From contig JAWKWA010000006.1 in NCBI GenBank assembly GCA_041397765.1, positions 62,001 to 126,000 on the forward strand: 64,000 nt of DNA, written 5' to 3'. How positions within the stretch are numbered: position 1 is the stretch's first letter; each line of letters opens with the position of its first letter. Below the pieces are notes generated by a model. That model ran no database searches. It was not told the origin of the DNA and worked only from the letters and a program-made list of their open reading frames with translations. The translations under genes were made by a program, and so were the position numbers. Below, piece by piece: positions 1-9,422 of the stretch. Origin of the DNA: JAWKWA01 sp041397765 (GTDB lineage Bacteria > Pseudomonadota > Alphaproteobacteria > Rhizobiales > Hyphomicrobiaceae).

Positions 1-8
1 GGCAGATC

Positions 9-390
9 ATGAACAGCGCATCGGGCTTCGTCCTCGATGCTGGAGCAGGCTCTTCACGAGCGCCGTCCGTTGGCGGTGGGCTCGCTGTGCAACACTGGAT
101 CGCGGCGTGCAGTACGTCTCGATCAAATACACCGAGCGCCTCGCTGAGGCCGGTCTCGTGCGTCGGTCGGCAGTGTCGAGACAGCCAGGCGTCGTGCTGA
201 AAGCGCCTCTCGGCACGACGCGCTAGCCGAAACATCAACGGCTCTACGCCGTGGGTCATGGGCGCAAGGCCCGTGGCGCTCGTTCGAGGCCGTCGAGCTG
301 GCGACGCTGGAATGGGTCGACTGGTTCAACAACCGCCGCCTGCTGAACCGATCGGCAACCCCCCGAGGCGAAGTCTGCAGCATCGGGCCA
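9..390 (+). pseudogene. Degenerate IS3-family transposase (OrfB) remnant
   Basis: The C-terminal part of an IS3-type DDE transposase can be read on the plus strand only by switching frames several times. Recognisable blocks are SASGFVLDA near position 15, LEQALHERRP near 42, DRGVQYVSIKYTERLAEAG near 103-160, and PWRSFEAVELATLEWVDW with the following FNNRRLL at about 271-348. The last block is the usual C-terminal signature of IS3 OrfB proteins. No intact frame, start codon or terminal inverted repeat is visible, and the upstream part lies beyond the window edge. This is an old inactive insertion. The family call rests on recognised motifs; the subgroup cannot be assigned. Confidence 0.75.
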
Positions 391-790
391 TGCGAGCAGC
401 GTGACGAAGATCTCGCCACACGAGGCTTACGCTGCGTCCCACCATGATGGCGCGAGCGCGGCGACGAGCGGGGCCCGTGTCCGCCACGCGGTCCACGCAT
501 TTGGGCTCGTCCCTGCCGTTTGTAAGACGCGTCGCATTCGCAATTACTATCTACGCACAATCTGAAGCGGACGGCAGGGTACTGCTGTCGATGGCTGCTT
601 TGCACCGCGTCAATCACGTCGGCCAGCGCGCCGGGGCTGCCCTTCGCCCTCGACCTTCTCAAGCCGTGAAGGACGGGGAGAGAGGGGAGGTTTGGCGGTT
701 TGGCTGCACCTAGGCCGAGGCGGGGACTGGCCGCCACCACCGCTGCCGGTCCGATCTCCATCATAGTGCGCCGCCGCCTGGTGCTGGAGC
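391..790. other. Gene-free stretch after the transposase remnant
   Basis: I see no convincing gene here. Open frames exist on both strands but have arginine-rich, GC-driven composition and no recognisable family. Some of the 5' part may still be decayed transposase tail. It separates the IS3 remnant from the double-hairpin repeat and trmFO. Confidence 0.5.
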
Positions 791-962
791 CTGGTGGTTC
801 GGTTCCGACATTTGTAGCCCGTATCAGAACCCTTGAGAGCAAATGTCGGAATCATGTGAGAACCACTGGCAAGCTTATGAGTTCTATTGGAGCTTTGGAA
901 CTCAACATTTGAGAGCGAGCCCGGCTGCATCCGGGACTGAAATGTTGAATTCGCTCCACTGG
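791..962 (-). repeat. Double-hairpin intergenic repeat, family A, copy 1
   Basis: This copy lies in inverted orientation to the two copies at 46738-46905 and 48973-49142. Read on the minus strand it begins CAGTGGAGCGAATT, contains an inner inverted repeat around CAACATTT/AAATGTTG, a linker with CATAAGCTTGCCAGTGG, and a second inverted repeat TTCCGACATTTG/CAAATGTCGGAA, ending in a complement of the flank. Each half is therefore a hairpin with an inner long stem and an outer shorter stem. Loops diverge between copies while stems are conserved, which suggests structure is what is maintained. It carries no gene. Confidence 0.85.
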
Positions 963-1000
963 TGCTCCCGCGCGTCGATATCTGGAAATTGCCCTCTCCC

Positions 1001-2413
1001 TTATTCCGCCGCCGCTTGGCCCTCGCGGCCGATCCACGCGTCGAGATCGGCGAGGGCGCGGGCGGAGAGGGCGCGTTTCCTTGCGATCGACTTCTCGGGG
1101 CCGCGCAGGCGGCGGCCGTCGGCGGGGCGGGGCACCTCGATCGGCGGGAAGAGGCCGAAATTGACGTTCATCGGCTGGAAGGAGCGCGGGCCCTCGTCGA
1201 TGGTCGCGACATGGCCGCCGGTGATGTGGTTGAGGAGGGCGCCGAGCGCGGTCGTCGGGGGCGGGGGCGCGAGCGGGCGGCCGAGAATGTCGGCGGCGGC
1301 GAGGCGGCCGGCGAGCAGGCCGATGGCGGCCGATTCCACATAGCCCTCGACGCCGGTGATCTGGCCGGCAAAGCGCAGCCAGGGGGCGGCGTTGAGGCGC
1401 AGCGCCCCGTCGATCAGGCGCGGGCTGTCGAGATAGGTGTTGCGGTGGATGCCGCCGAGGCGCGCGAACTCCGCCCGCTCGAGGCCGGGGATCTTGCGGA
1501 AGATGCGGACCTGCTCGCCATGGCGGAGCTTGGTCTGGAAGCCGACCATGTTCCAGAGCGTGCCGAGGGCGTTGTCCTGACGCAACTGCACGACGGCATA
1601 AGGCTTCTCGGTGGGGCGGTGGGCGTTGGTCAGGCCGAAGGGCTTCATCGGTCCGTGGCGCAGCGTCTCGATGCCGCGCTCGGCCATGACCTCGATCGGC
1701 AGGCAACCGTCGAAATAGGGGGTCCCGGCCTCGAAATCGCGGAAGGCGACCTTCTCGCCGGCGACGAGGTCCTGAACGAACGCCTCGTACTGGGCGCGGT
1801 CGAGCGGGCAGTTGACATAGTCGGCGCCGCTGCCGCCGGGGCCGGCCTTGTCGTAGCGCGACTGCATCCAGGCGCGCGACATGTCGATCGATTCGCGGTG
1901 GACGATCGGGGCGATGGCGTCGAAGAAGGCGAGGCCGCGCGCGCCCGTCGCCCGGGCGATGGCCTCGGCGAGGGCGGGGGCGGTCAGGGGGCCGGTCGCG
2001 ACGATCACCTGTCCCCAGCTCTCGGGCGGCAGGCCCTCGACCTCCTCGCGATGGATGGTGACGAGGGGATGGCCGGCGATCCGCCCGGTGATCTCGGCCG
2101 AGAAGCCGTCGCGGTCGACGGCGAGGGCGCCCCCGGCCGGCAGCTTGTGGCGGTCGGCGGCGGCCATCACGAGGGAGCCGAGGCGGCGCATCTCGGCATG
2201 GAGGAGGCCGACGGCGTTGGTCTCGGCATCGTCGGAGCGCAGGGAGTTGGAGCAGACGAGCTCGGCGAGGCCGTCGGTGCGGTGCGCTTCGGTGCCCCTG
2301 AGGGGCCGCATCTCGTGGAGCACGACCCGAACGCCCGCCGACGCCGCCTGATAGGCCGCCTCCGAGCCGGCGAGACCGCCGCCCACGATGTGCACTTCGC
2401 CGACTGTTGCCAT
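1001..2413 (-). CDS. trmFO: TrmFO, folate/FAD-dependent tRNA (uracil-54-C5)-methyltransferase
   Basis: This 470-residue protein makes ribothymidine at position 54 of tRNA, using methylenetetrahydrofolate as the carbon donor and FADH2 as reductant; it is cytoplasmic. The N-terminus has the FAD-binding motif VGGGLAGSEA at residues 10-19, followed by LVCSNSLRSD, whose cysteine (C54) matches the conserved TrmFO cysteine, and later a second conserved cysteine in YFDGCLPIE. The C-terminal half carries typical blocks such as PMNVNFGLFPPI. Length is normal for the family. The ATG at 2413 was chosen because homology begins at MATVGEVHIV, and a longer in-frame extension to 2455 has no family character. 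It is a single gene facing away from the lipoprotein gene at 2574. Confidence 0.95.
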   Translation of the reverse strand: MATVGEVHIVGGGLAGSEAAYQAASAGVRVVLHEMRPLRGTEAHRTDGLAELVCSNSLRSDDAETNAVGLLHAEMRRLGSLVMAAADRHKLPAGGALAVDRDGFSAEITGRIAGHPLVTIHREEVEGLPPESWGQVIVATGPLTAPALAEAIARATGARGLAFFDAIAPIVHRESIDMSRAWMQSRYDKAGPGGSGADYVNCPLDRAQYEAFVQDLVAGEKVAFRDFEAGTPYFDGCLPIEVMAERGIETLRHGPMKPFGLTNAHRPTEKPYAVVQLRQDNALGTLWNMVGFQTKLRHGEQVRIFRKIPGLERAEFARLGGIHRNTYLDSPRLIDGALRLNAAPWLRFAGQITGVEGYVESAAIGLLAGRLAAADILGRPLAPPPPTTALGALLNHITGGHVATIDEGPRSFQPMNVNFGLFPPIEVPRPADGRRLRGPEKSIARKRALSARALADLDAWIGREGQAAAE

Positions 2414-2573
2414 GGCGCGACAAATAGGGGAATTCCCGCGGGCCGACAATCGCAACCCCTTCGCGGCGCGGCCAGCGATGCTATAGGCTCCGCTCGCCTC
2501 GTCCGGAAAGGGTCGTTTCCGGCGACGCCGTCATGACGGGCCGGAAGTTCCGCCCGGAAGCGCCGAGGGAACG

Positions 2574-3239
2574 ATGATCGGGATATTCCGTATTGGCAAA
2601 GCCCTCGCCGGCGCCGTCACCGTGGCGTTGCTGGCGGCGGGCTGCACCTACGACCAGGACCGGCCCGTCCTCCAGCATTTCCAGGATTTCAAGACCGTGG
2701 CGCCGAGGGGCAATACGGTGACGGTCTGCCACGCCTATGGCTGCAAGATGCAGACCCGGGTGCGCTTCACGCCGACCGACATCGCCGAGCTCAAGAAGGT
2801 GATGGACAAGGCCAAGAAGGGCGACAATGCCGAGGAGGAGCGCCGCGCGGTCGCCTATGCGGTCGGCTGGATGGAGCGCTTCGTCGGCGACAAGATCGGC
2901 ACCTCGGCGGACCGTCCGGGCATGGAGTATGACGGGCCGGGCGATCCGACCCAGCAGGATTGCGTCGACGAATCGACCAACACCACCAGCTATCTGCTGG
3001 TGCTCGAGAGCAACGGCTTCCTCAAATACCACACGGTCGGCACGCCCTTCGCGAAGGAGAACCTGATCCGCGGCGTCGCCGGCTGGACGCACTGGACGGC
3101 GGTTCTGAAGGAGAACGACACCGGCGAGCGCTGGGCGGTCGATTCCTGGATCTACGAGAACGGCGAGAACCCGGCGATCGTCGAGGCCTCGAAGTGGTAT
3201 ATCGAGGATCTCTCGCTGCTGCCCAAGCCGAAGACCTGA
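2574..3239 (+). CDS. Predicted lipoprotein with possible transglutaminase-like Cys-His-Asp triad
   Basis: This 221-residue protein has a lipoprotein signal peptide with lipobox LLAAGC (acylated cysteine at residue 24), so it should be anchored to a membrane facing the periplasm. GAGGGA seven bases before the ATG fits a ribosome binding site. I do not recognise an established name. The C-terminal half has QDCVDES (C130), WTHWTAVL (H173) and WAVDSW (D190), in the order and rough spacing of a transglutaminase-like or papain-fold Cys-His-Asp triad, with the histidine and aspartate each starting a predicted beta strand. That catalytic role is inference. It stands alone between trmFO, on the opposite strand, and the cyclase gene. 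Confidence 0.8.
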   Translation: MIGIFRIGKALAGAVTVALLAAGCTYDQDRPVLQHFQDFKTVAPRGNTVTVCHAYGCKMQTRVRFTPTDIAELKKVMDKAKKGDNAEEERRAVAYAVGWMERFVGDKIGTSADRPGMEYDGPGDPTQQDCVDESTNTTSYLLVLESNGFLKYHTVGTPFAKENLIRGVAGWTHWTAVLKENDTGERWAVDSWIYENGENPAIVEASKWYIEDLSLLPKPKT

Positions 3240-3391
3240 GCGGCATCAGATCCGAGGCGGCAACGCCCGCAGGTGGTCCGGCACCGTCGTCCCGCTCCGA
3301 TCGCTTGGCGGGGTGAACGCGCCGCCACCATGACCGGACGGGCCTCGCAACGGACCCCGCACCGCCCCTCACGCCCGGACAAACTGCGGTG

Positions 3392-3478
3392 ATGAGCGCG
3401 GCAAGGACACGCGCCGAGCGCGAATTCGTGGCACTCTTTGGCCCGACGACGGGCGACCGGGTGTATCCGCAGCGGGCG
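3392..3478 (+). pseudogene. Short stretch resembling the urease alpha subunit N-terminus
   Basis: An ATG at 3392 opens a frame whose first residues include RAEREFVALF directly followed by GPTTGDRV. GPTTGDRV and the preceding alternating aromatic pattern are typical of residues 5-20 of UreC, the urease alpha subunit. Similarity stops after about 25 residues: no nickel ligands or downstream UreC sequence follow, and the frame runs into the start of the cyclase gene. It may be a relic left by deletion of a urease operon, or a chance match. It occupies the otherwise gene-free 270 bases between the lipoprotein and the cyclase. Confidence 0.3.
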
Positions 3479-3510
3479 GGAGCGGTGCTCGTCCTTCCCG
3501 GGGAACGCCG

Positions 3511-4875
3511 ATGGCCATGTCGAGCACGCGAGGCTGGAGCAGATGGCTCGATGCGCTCGGGGCCGAGCGCCACCTGCCCGAGCGCATCCGCCGGCTCATC
3601 GCCGCCAAGGAAGCCGAGAGCGAGCGGCTGATCGGTTGGGTGCAGCTCGCCGTCGTCACCGCTTTCGGCACGCTCTATTTCCTCGCGCCGCGCCCGGCCG
3701 ACGCCGGCATGCCGATGTACGAGCCGGTGCCGATCGCGCTCACCGCCTATGCCTTCTTCACCATCGGGCGGCTGGCGCTCGCCTATCGCGGCTGGATGCC
3801 CGGCTGGCTGATCCTCCTGTCGATCCTGACCGACGTGGCGCTGCTCATCGGTCTCACCTGGTCGTTTCACGACCAGTATCACCAGCCGGCGGCCTTCTCG
3901 CTGAAGGTGCCGACCTTCGTCTATTTCTTCATCTTCATCGCGACGCGAGCGCTACGCTTCGATCCGCGCTACGTGCTGTTCACGGGGCTTGCGGCCGCGC
4001 TCGGCTGGGGGCTCATGCTGGTCGCAGCGATCCGCGCCTCCGATCCCGACGTCATCACCCGCAGCTTCGTTGCCTATGTGAACGGCAATCACATCCTGAG
4101 GGGCGCCGAGTTCGACAAGATCTTCACCATCCTGATGGTGACGGCGCTGCTCACACTCGCCATCTTCCGCGCCCGGCAGACGCTGCTCACCGCCGTCACC
4201 GAGGAGACCCATTCTCGCGAGATCCGGCGCTTCCTTTCGGAGGGCGTCGCCGAGGCGATCACCACCTCCGAGCGCCTCGTCGAGGCCGGTCAGGCGGCCG
4301 AGCGCGACGCAGCCGTCATCATGCTCGACATCCGCGGCTTCACGCGGCTCTCGACCCGGCTGGAGCCGTCGCAGGTGGTGGCGCTGCTGACCGGATTCCA
4401 CGCCCGCGTCATTCCGGTGCTCGAGCGCAATGGCGGCGTCGTCGACAAGTTCCTCGGCGATGGCGTGATGGCGACATTCGGCGCGGTGACGCCCTCCTCG
4501 AGCGCGGCGGCCGACGCCCTGAAGGCGCTCGGCGAGATCATGGACGAGGCGGAGGCGTGGTCGGGGGAGCGGGCCGAGGACCCCGCGAGCGGTCCGCTCG
4601 AGGTCAATGGCGCGGTCGCCGCCGGTCCTGTCGTGTTCGCGACGCTCGGCAGCGCCGACCGGCTCGAATATACCGTGATCGGGGAAGCGGTGAACCTCGC
4701 CGCCAAGCTCGAGAAGCACAACAAGGTCGAGGGCACGCGGGCGCTCGCCAGCGCCGAGACCGTGCGGCTCGCCCTCGAGCAGGGCTTCATGCCGAGGGAG
4801 CGGCTGCTGCCGCGCAAGGGCGTGACCGTCGCCGGTGTGCCTCAGACCATCGACCTGATGGTCGTCAGGGCATAG
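3511..4875 (+). CDS. Membrane-bound class III adenylate/guanylate cyclase
   Basis: This 454-residue protein has a short cytoplasmic N-terminus, about six predicted membrane segments between residues 45 and 225 (for example QLAVVTAFGTLYFLA and LILLSILTDVALLIGL), and a C-terminal class III cyclase catalytic domain. That domain has AVIMLDIRGFTRLS and FLGDGVMATFG, giving the two metal-binding aspartates D273 and D317, and EYTVIGEAVNLAAKLE, the transition-state motif. It should make cAMP (or cGMP) from ATP/GTP at the inner face of the membrane. The membrane domain has no assigned ligand. Two start codons (3511 and 3517) are equally plausible. It is monocistronic, followed 99 bases later by the glutamine synthetase-like gene. 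Confidence 0.9.
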   Translation: MAMSSTRGWSRWLDALGAERHLPERIRRLIAAKEAESERLIGWVQLAVVTAFGTLYFLAPRPADAGMPMYEPVPIALTAYAFFTIGRLALAYRGWMPGWLILLSILTDVALLIGLTWSFHDQYHQPAAFSLKVPTFVYFFIFIATRALRFDPRYVLFTGLAAALGWGLMLVAAIRASDPDVITRSFVAYVNGNHILRGAEFDKIFTILMVTALLTLAIFRARQTLLTAVTEETHSREIRRFLSEGVAEAITTSERLVEAGQAAERDAAVIMLDIRGFTRLSTRLEPSQVVALLTGFHARVIPVLERNGGVVDKFLGDGVMATFGAVTPSSSAAADALKALGEIMDEAEAWSGERAEDPASGPLEVNGAVAAGPVVFATLGSADRLEYTVIGEAVNLAAKLEKHNKVEGTRALASAETVRLALEQGFMPRERLLPRKGVTVAGVPQTIDLMVVRA

Positions 4876-4973
4876 CCGGGTCGCGCGGAGGCGGCGGCTC
4901 GCAGGCTCGCAGGCCCGCCGGCCGGCGTGCTACCTGTTCCTCACCCGCCTGAAACCACCCGGATAGCCCGCCC

Positions 4974-6317
4974 ATGACCTTTCGCGACGAAGCCGCCGCC
5001 TATCTCGCCCGCCATCCCGATCTCCAATCGGTCGAGGTGCTGTTTGCGGACGTATCGGGCATCCTCAGGGGCAAGGAATATCCGGCGGCCGATCTTCCCT
5101 CTCTCGCGGCCAAGGGCATGGCTTCGCCCGCCTCGCATCTGATGCTGGACGCGAGCGGGCACACCGAGCACCCCTATCTCGGGGCGGGATTCGAGGGCGA
5201 TCCGGATGTGAGGTTCAGTCCGGTTCCGGGCAATCTCAGGCCCGTGCCCTGGCGGGGGCAGCCGACCGCGCAGATGCTGATGGCGGCCGAGACGCTGGAA
5301 GGCGCGCCGCATTTCGCCGATCCGCGCCATCTGGCGAGGCGCGCCCTGCAGCCGCTCCTCGACATGGGCCTGACGCCGGTCGTCGCACTCGAGCTCGAGC
5401 TCTACTTCCTCGACATGTCGGGCGAGCTCCCGCGTCCCATCGCGCCATCGGGCGCCTTGCCGCGGCTCGAGGGCACGCAGTGCATGAGCATGGACGTGCT
5501 CGACGACTATCGCGATCTCATCGAGGAGGCGAAATCGGTCTGCGAGGCGCAAGGCATCCCCGTGACGTCGATCCTGACCGAGTTCGGCGACGGTCAGTTC
5601 GAGGCCAATCTGCGCCATGTCGCCGACGCGGTCGCGGCGGCCGACGATGCGGTGATGATGAAGCGGGCGCTGAAGGCGGTGGCGCGGCGACGCGGCGCGG
5701 TCGCCTCGTTCATGGCCAAGCCCTTCGCCGAGGGCACGGGCTCGGGGCTGCACGTGCATCTCAGCCTGCTCGACCGCGAGGGGCGCAACATTTTCGGTGG
5801 GCGCGGCGGCGATGTCCGGCTCGGCCATGCGATCGGCGGGCTCATGCAACTCATGCCGGAATCGATGCTGCTCTTTGCGCCGAACGCCAACTCCTATCGC
5901 CGCCTCGCGCCCGGCCAGTTCGTGCCGATGGAGCCGTCCTGGGCGGCCAACGAGCGTGGCGTCGCGATCCGCCTGCCGGTCGCGGGCGAGAAGGACGCGC
6001 GCTTCGAGCACCGCGTGGCGGGTGCCGATGCCTGCCCCTATCTGGCGGTCGCGGGTGTGCTGACGGGCGTCCATCACGGGCTGACGCACGAGATCGATCC
6101 GGGGCCGATGTCGCGCGAGGCGACGCCGGTCGCCGCCACGCCGCTGCCCAACCGCTGGTCGGCGGCGATCGAGGCCTTCGCCGGGGCGCGCGTGCTGCCG
6201 CGCTATCTCGGCGACGAGTTCATGCGGGTCTATCTCAACATGAAGCGCTTCGAGGAGCAGCGCTATCACGCCGAGATCCCGGATCGCGACCGCGCCTGGT
6301 ATCTGCGCACGGTGTGA
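4974..6317 (+). CDS. Glutamine synthetase family protein (PuuA-like gamma-glutamyl ligase)
   Basis: The 447-residue protein has the beta-grasp N-terminal and catalytic domains of the glutamine synthetase family. Visible motifs are the Glu cluster VVALELELYF (residues about 140-150), EFGDGQFEANL, the histidine motif GSGLHVHLSL, the ATP-contact region ANSYRRLAPGQFVPM and RIEHR-like ARFEHRVAGADACPYL. Its length and motif spacing resemble gamma-glutamylputrescine synthetase (PuuA) and other amine-glutamylating relatives rather than the 469-residue GlnA, and the adenylylation tyrosine motif of GlnA is absent. The substrate is unknown; a polyamine is a reasonable guess. It is followed 19 bases later by a decayed polysaccharide deacetylase-type gene, which may once have been in the same operon. 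Confidence 0.88.
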   Translation: MTFRDEAAAYLARHPDLQSVEVLFADVSGILRGKEYPAADLPSLAAKGMASPASHLMLDASGHTEHPYLGAGFEGDPDVRFSPVPGNLRPVPWRGQPTAQMLMAAETLEGAPHFADPRHLARRALQPLLDMGLTPVVALELELYFLDMSGELPRPIAPSGALPRLEGTQCMSMDVLDDYRDLIEEAKSVCEAQGIPVTSILTEFGDGQFEANLRHVADAVAAADDAVMMKRALKAVARRRGAVASFMAKPFAEGTGSGLHVHLSLLDREGRNIFGGRGGDVRLGHAIGGLMQLMPESMLLFAPNANSYRRLAPGQFVPMEPSWAANERGVAIRLPVAGEKDARFEHRVAGADACPYLAVAGVLTGVHHGLTHEIDPGPMSREATPVAATPLPNRWSAAIEAFAGARVLPRYLGDEFMRVYLNMKRFEEQRYHAEIPDRDRAWYLRTV

Positions 6318-6336
6318 GCTTCTGGCGGGAGAAGGA

Positions 6337-7237
6337 ATGATGACGGCGCGGCTGACGGTCTGCCTGTCCTCGATTTCGACGGCATGTGCGGCTGGATCTT
6401 TCCTGGCCGGCGCAACAATCCGAGCATGATCAGCCGGGGCGAGTTCGCGCAGGTCGCGGTGCCGCGCATCATCCTCGATCTGCTGGCGCGGGCGAGCGTG
6501 CCGGCGAGCTTGCGGTCCCCGGCTTCACCGCGCTCGCCTATCCCGATCTGATGGCGCGCATCCGCGACGAGGGGCACGAGATCCTCCATCATGGATTGGC
6601 GCACGAGAACCCGGCCGATTTCGACGAGGCGGGCGAGCGCGACATCCTGAGGCGGGGGATCGAGGCGATCGAGCGGTCGGCAGGCGTGCGGCCGCTCGGC
6701 TACCGGTCGCCGGCCTGGGAGCTCAGCCCGGCGACCTTGTCGCTTCTGCGCGAGGAGGGCTTCCTCTACGAATCGAGCTGCATGGGGCGACTGCTATTAC
6801 CTGCCGGATCGGCGACCGCTTTGCCGCGGAAGGCAGGGCCACCGGTTCGGGCGGATCTGCGATCTCGTCGAGCTGCCGGTCTATTGGGGCCTCGATGACT
6901 ACCCCCACTTCGAATATTCCTATGGCGAGGGCGGCATGTTGCGGGACCCGGCCGAGGTCGAGCGGATCTGGAGCGCCGAGCTCGATTTTGCGCACGGATA
7001 CTGCCCGGGCGGCCTGTTCGGCCTCACCTGCCATCCCGAGTTCATCGGGCGGGGCGCGCGCCTCCTGATGCTCGAGCGGCTGATCGGGCGGATGAAGGGC
7101 CTCGAGGGTGTCGCCTTCTCGACCATGGCCGATATGCCAAGGCCTGGAAAGCAGCCAATCCGCTGGACGACTGGGTTGCCGCCAATCCGCGCTTTGCCGG
7201 TCTCACGGCGCTCGAGGGCGGGCCGGATCGGCGCTGA
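6337..7237 (+). pseudogene. Polysaccharide deacetylase (NodB-fold) pseudogene with several frameshifts
   Basis: Pieces of a single NodB-fold deacetylase are spread over all three forward frames. The order is MTARLTVCLS at 6340, FDGMCGWIFPGRRNNPSMIS near 6379, FTALAYPDLMARIRDEGHEI near 6525, HHGLAHENPADFDEAGERDI, YRSPAWELSP near 6703, then GLDDYPHFEYSYGEGGM near 6890, FGLTCHPEFIGRGARLLMLE near 7019, and AKAWKAANPLDDWVAANPRF before the TGA at 7235. At least four indels are needed to join them. The blocks match cytoplasmic deacetylases of the PuuE/allantoinase-like group. Either the gene is dead or this stretch has many sequence errors. It follows the glutamine synthetase-like gene. Confidence 0.85.
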
Positions 7238-7277
7238 CATATCGGGCGCCTAGCCGGGAGCCCGAACGGCGCCGTCG

Positions 7278-8027
7278 TCAGCGGCCGGCGCGCACCCAGC
7301 CGCGGCTCGTCAGGCGCTCCTGGGGATGGAAGCGCGTCTTGTAGGCCATCTTGCGCGAGCCCTGGATCCAGTAGCCGAGATAGACATAGGGCAGGCCCAT
7401 CTTCCGCGCCGCGGCGATGTGCTCGAGGATCATATAGGTGCCGAGGCTGCGGACGGGCGCGTCGGGCTCGTAGAAGCTGTAGACCATGGACAGCCCGTCG
7501 GACAGCCGGTCGGTCAGGGCGGCGCCGATCAGCGGCCATTTGTCGAACTCGCTGTCGAGCATGCCGGGCTGGCGCTCACGATACTCGACGAGGCCGGTGT
7601 CGATGATCGAATCCTCGACCATCATGAAATAGTCGAGCATGCTCATCTCGGCCATGCCGCCATCACCGTGGCGATGCTCGATATAGCTGCGGAAGAGCGA
7701 ATACTGCTCGGAGGTCGGCACCGGGGGGATGCGCCGCGCCACGAGGTCGCGATTGGCCTCCAGCGTGCGGCGCATGGTGCGGCCAGGCTCGAACTCGTCG
7801 ACCAGGATGCGCACCGAGACACACGCCGTGCAGCCGTCGCAATAGGGCGTATAGGCGATGTTCTGGCTGCGGCGGAAGCCGTTGCGCAAGAGATCGTCGA
7901 TGGTCGCGCGCGACTTCTCGCGCGTCAGATGGGTGAAGAGCTTGCGCTCGGCGCGGCCCGGCAGATAGGGGCAGGGCTGGGGCGCGGTGATGTAGAACTC
8001 TGGGAAGCTCTTCTTCTGATCGGTCAA
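7278..8027 (-). CDS. bpt: Bpt, aspartate/glutamate leucyltransferase (N-end rule)
   Basis: This 249-residue cytoplasmic enzyme transfers leucine from Leu-tRNA to proteins that begin with Asp or Glu, marking them for ClpAP. The N-terminus reads FYITAPQPCPYLPGRAERK, followed by the cysteine-containing block YCDGCTACVSVRI and FRRSQN, all typical of Bpt/Ate1. Family length is about 245-250. No ATG is available near the homology start; the best start is a TTG at 8027 (T-D-Q-K-K-S) with GAGAGG about nine bases upstream. A much longer in-frame extension to 8285 has no family similarity and was rejected. It lies downstream of hemB on the same strand with a 139-base gap. Confidence 0.9.
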   Translation of the reverse strand: MTDQKKSFPEFYITAPQPCPYLPGRAERKLFTHLTREKSRATIDDLLRNGFRRSQNIAYTPYCDGCTACVSVRILVDEFEPGRTMRRTLEANRDLVARRIPPVPTSEQYSLFRSYIEHRHGDGGMAEMSMLDYFMMVEDSIIDTGLVEYRERQPGMLDSEFDKWPLIGAALTDRLSDGLSMVYSFYEPDAPVRSLGTYMILEHIAAARKMGLPYVYLGYWIQGSRKMAYKTRFHPQERLTSRGWVRAGR

Positions 8028-8166
8028 GGAGGGTTGCCTCTCGATCCGCCGTGCGCTTCCTCGCGAGGCGAAGCACCAGTGAGCGAATATGATAGGCGGG
8101 TGCCGGAGGCGGTCAAGCGGACGATGAGGGCGGGCGTTGCGGGCGGGCGCTCTGGCGCCCGGGGTG

Positions 8167-9282
<1,116 letters not shown>

Positions 9283-9422
9283 GGTCGTCTCCCGGCGAAG
9301 CGTTCGGCGCCCGCGGCCCAACCGGCCGGGATTGGCGCCCGTTCCTTGATAGGAGAAGGCCGCAGCCCGGGCAATCGCGACGGGGCGCGCGAACGTCGCA
9401 GCCGACGCAATGGTGCCATCAG

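Noticed and set aside
8144..8161. GC hairpin after hemB considered as a terminator
   Set aside because: The stem CGGGCGC/GCGCCCG is perfect but no T run follows on the minus strand.
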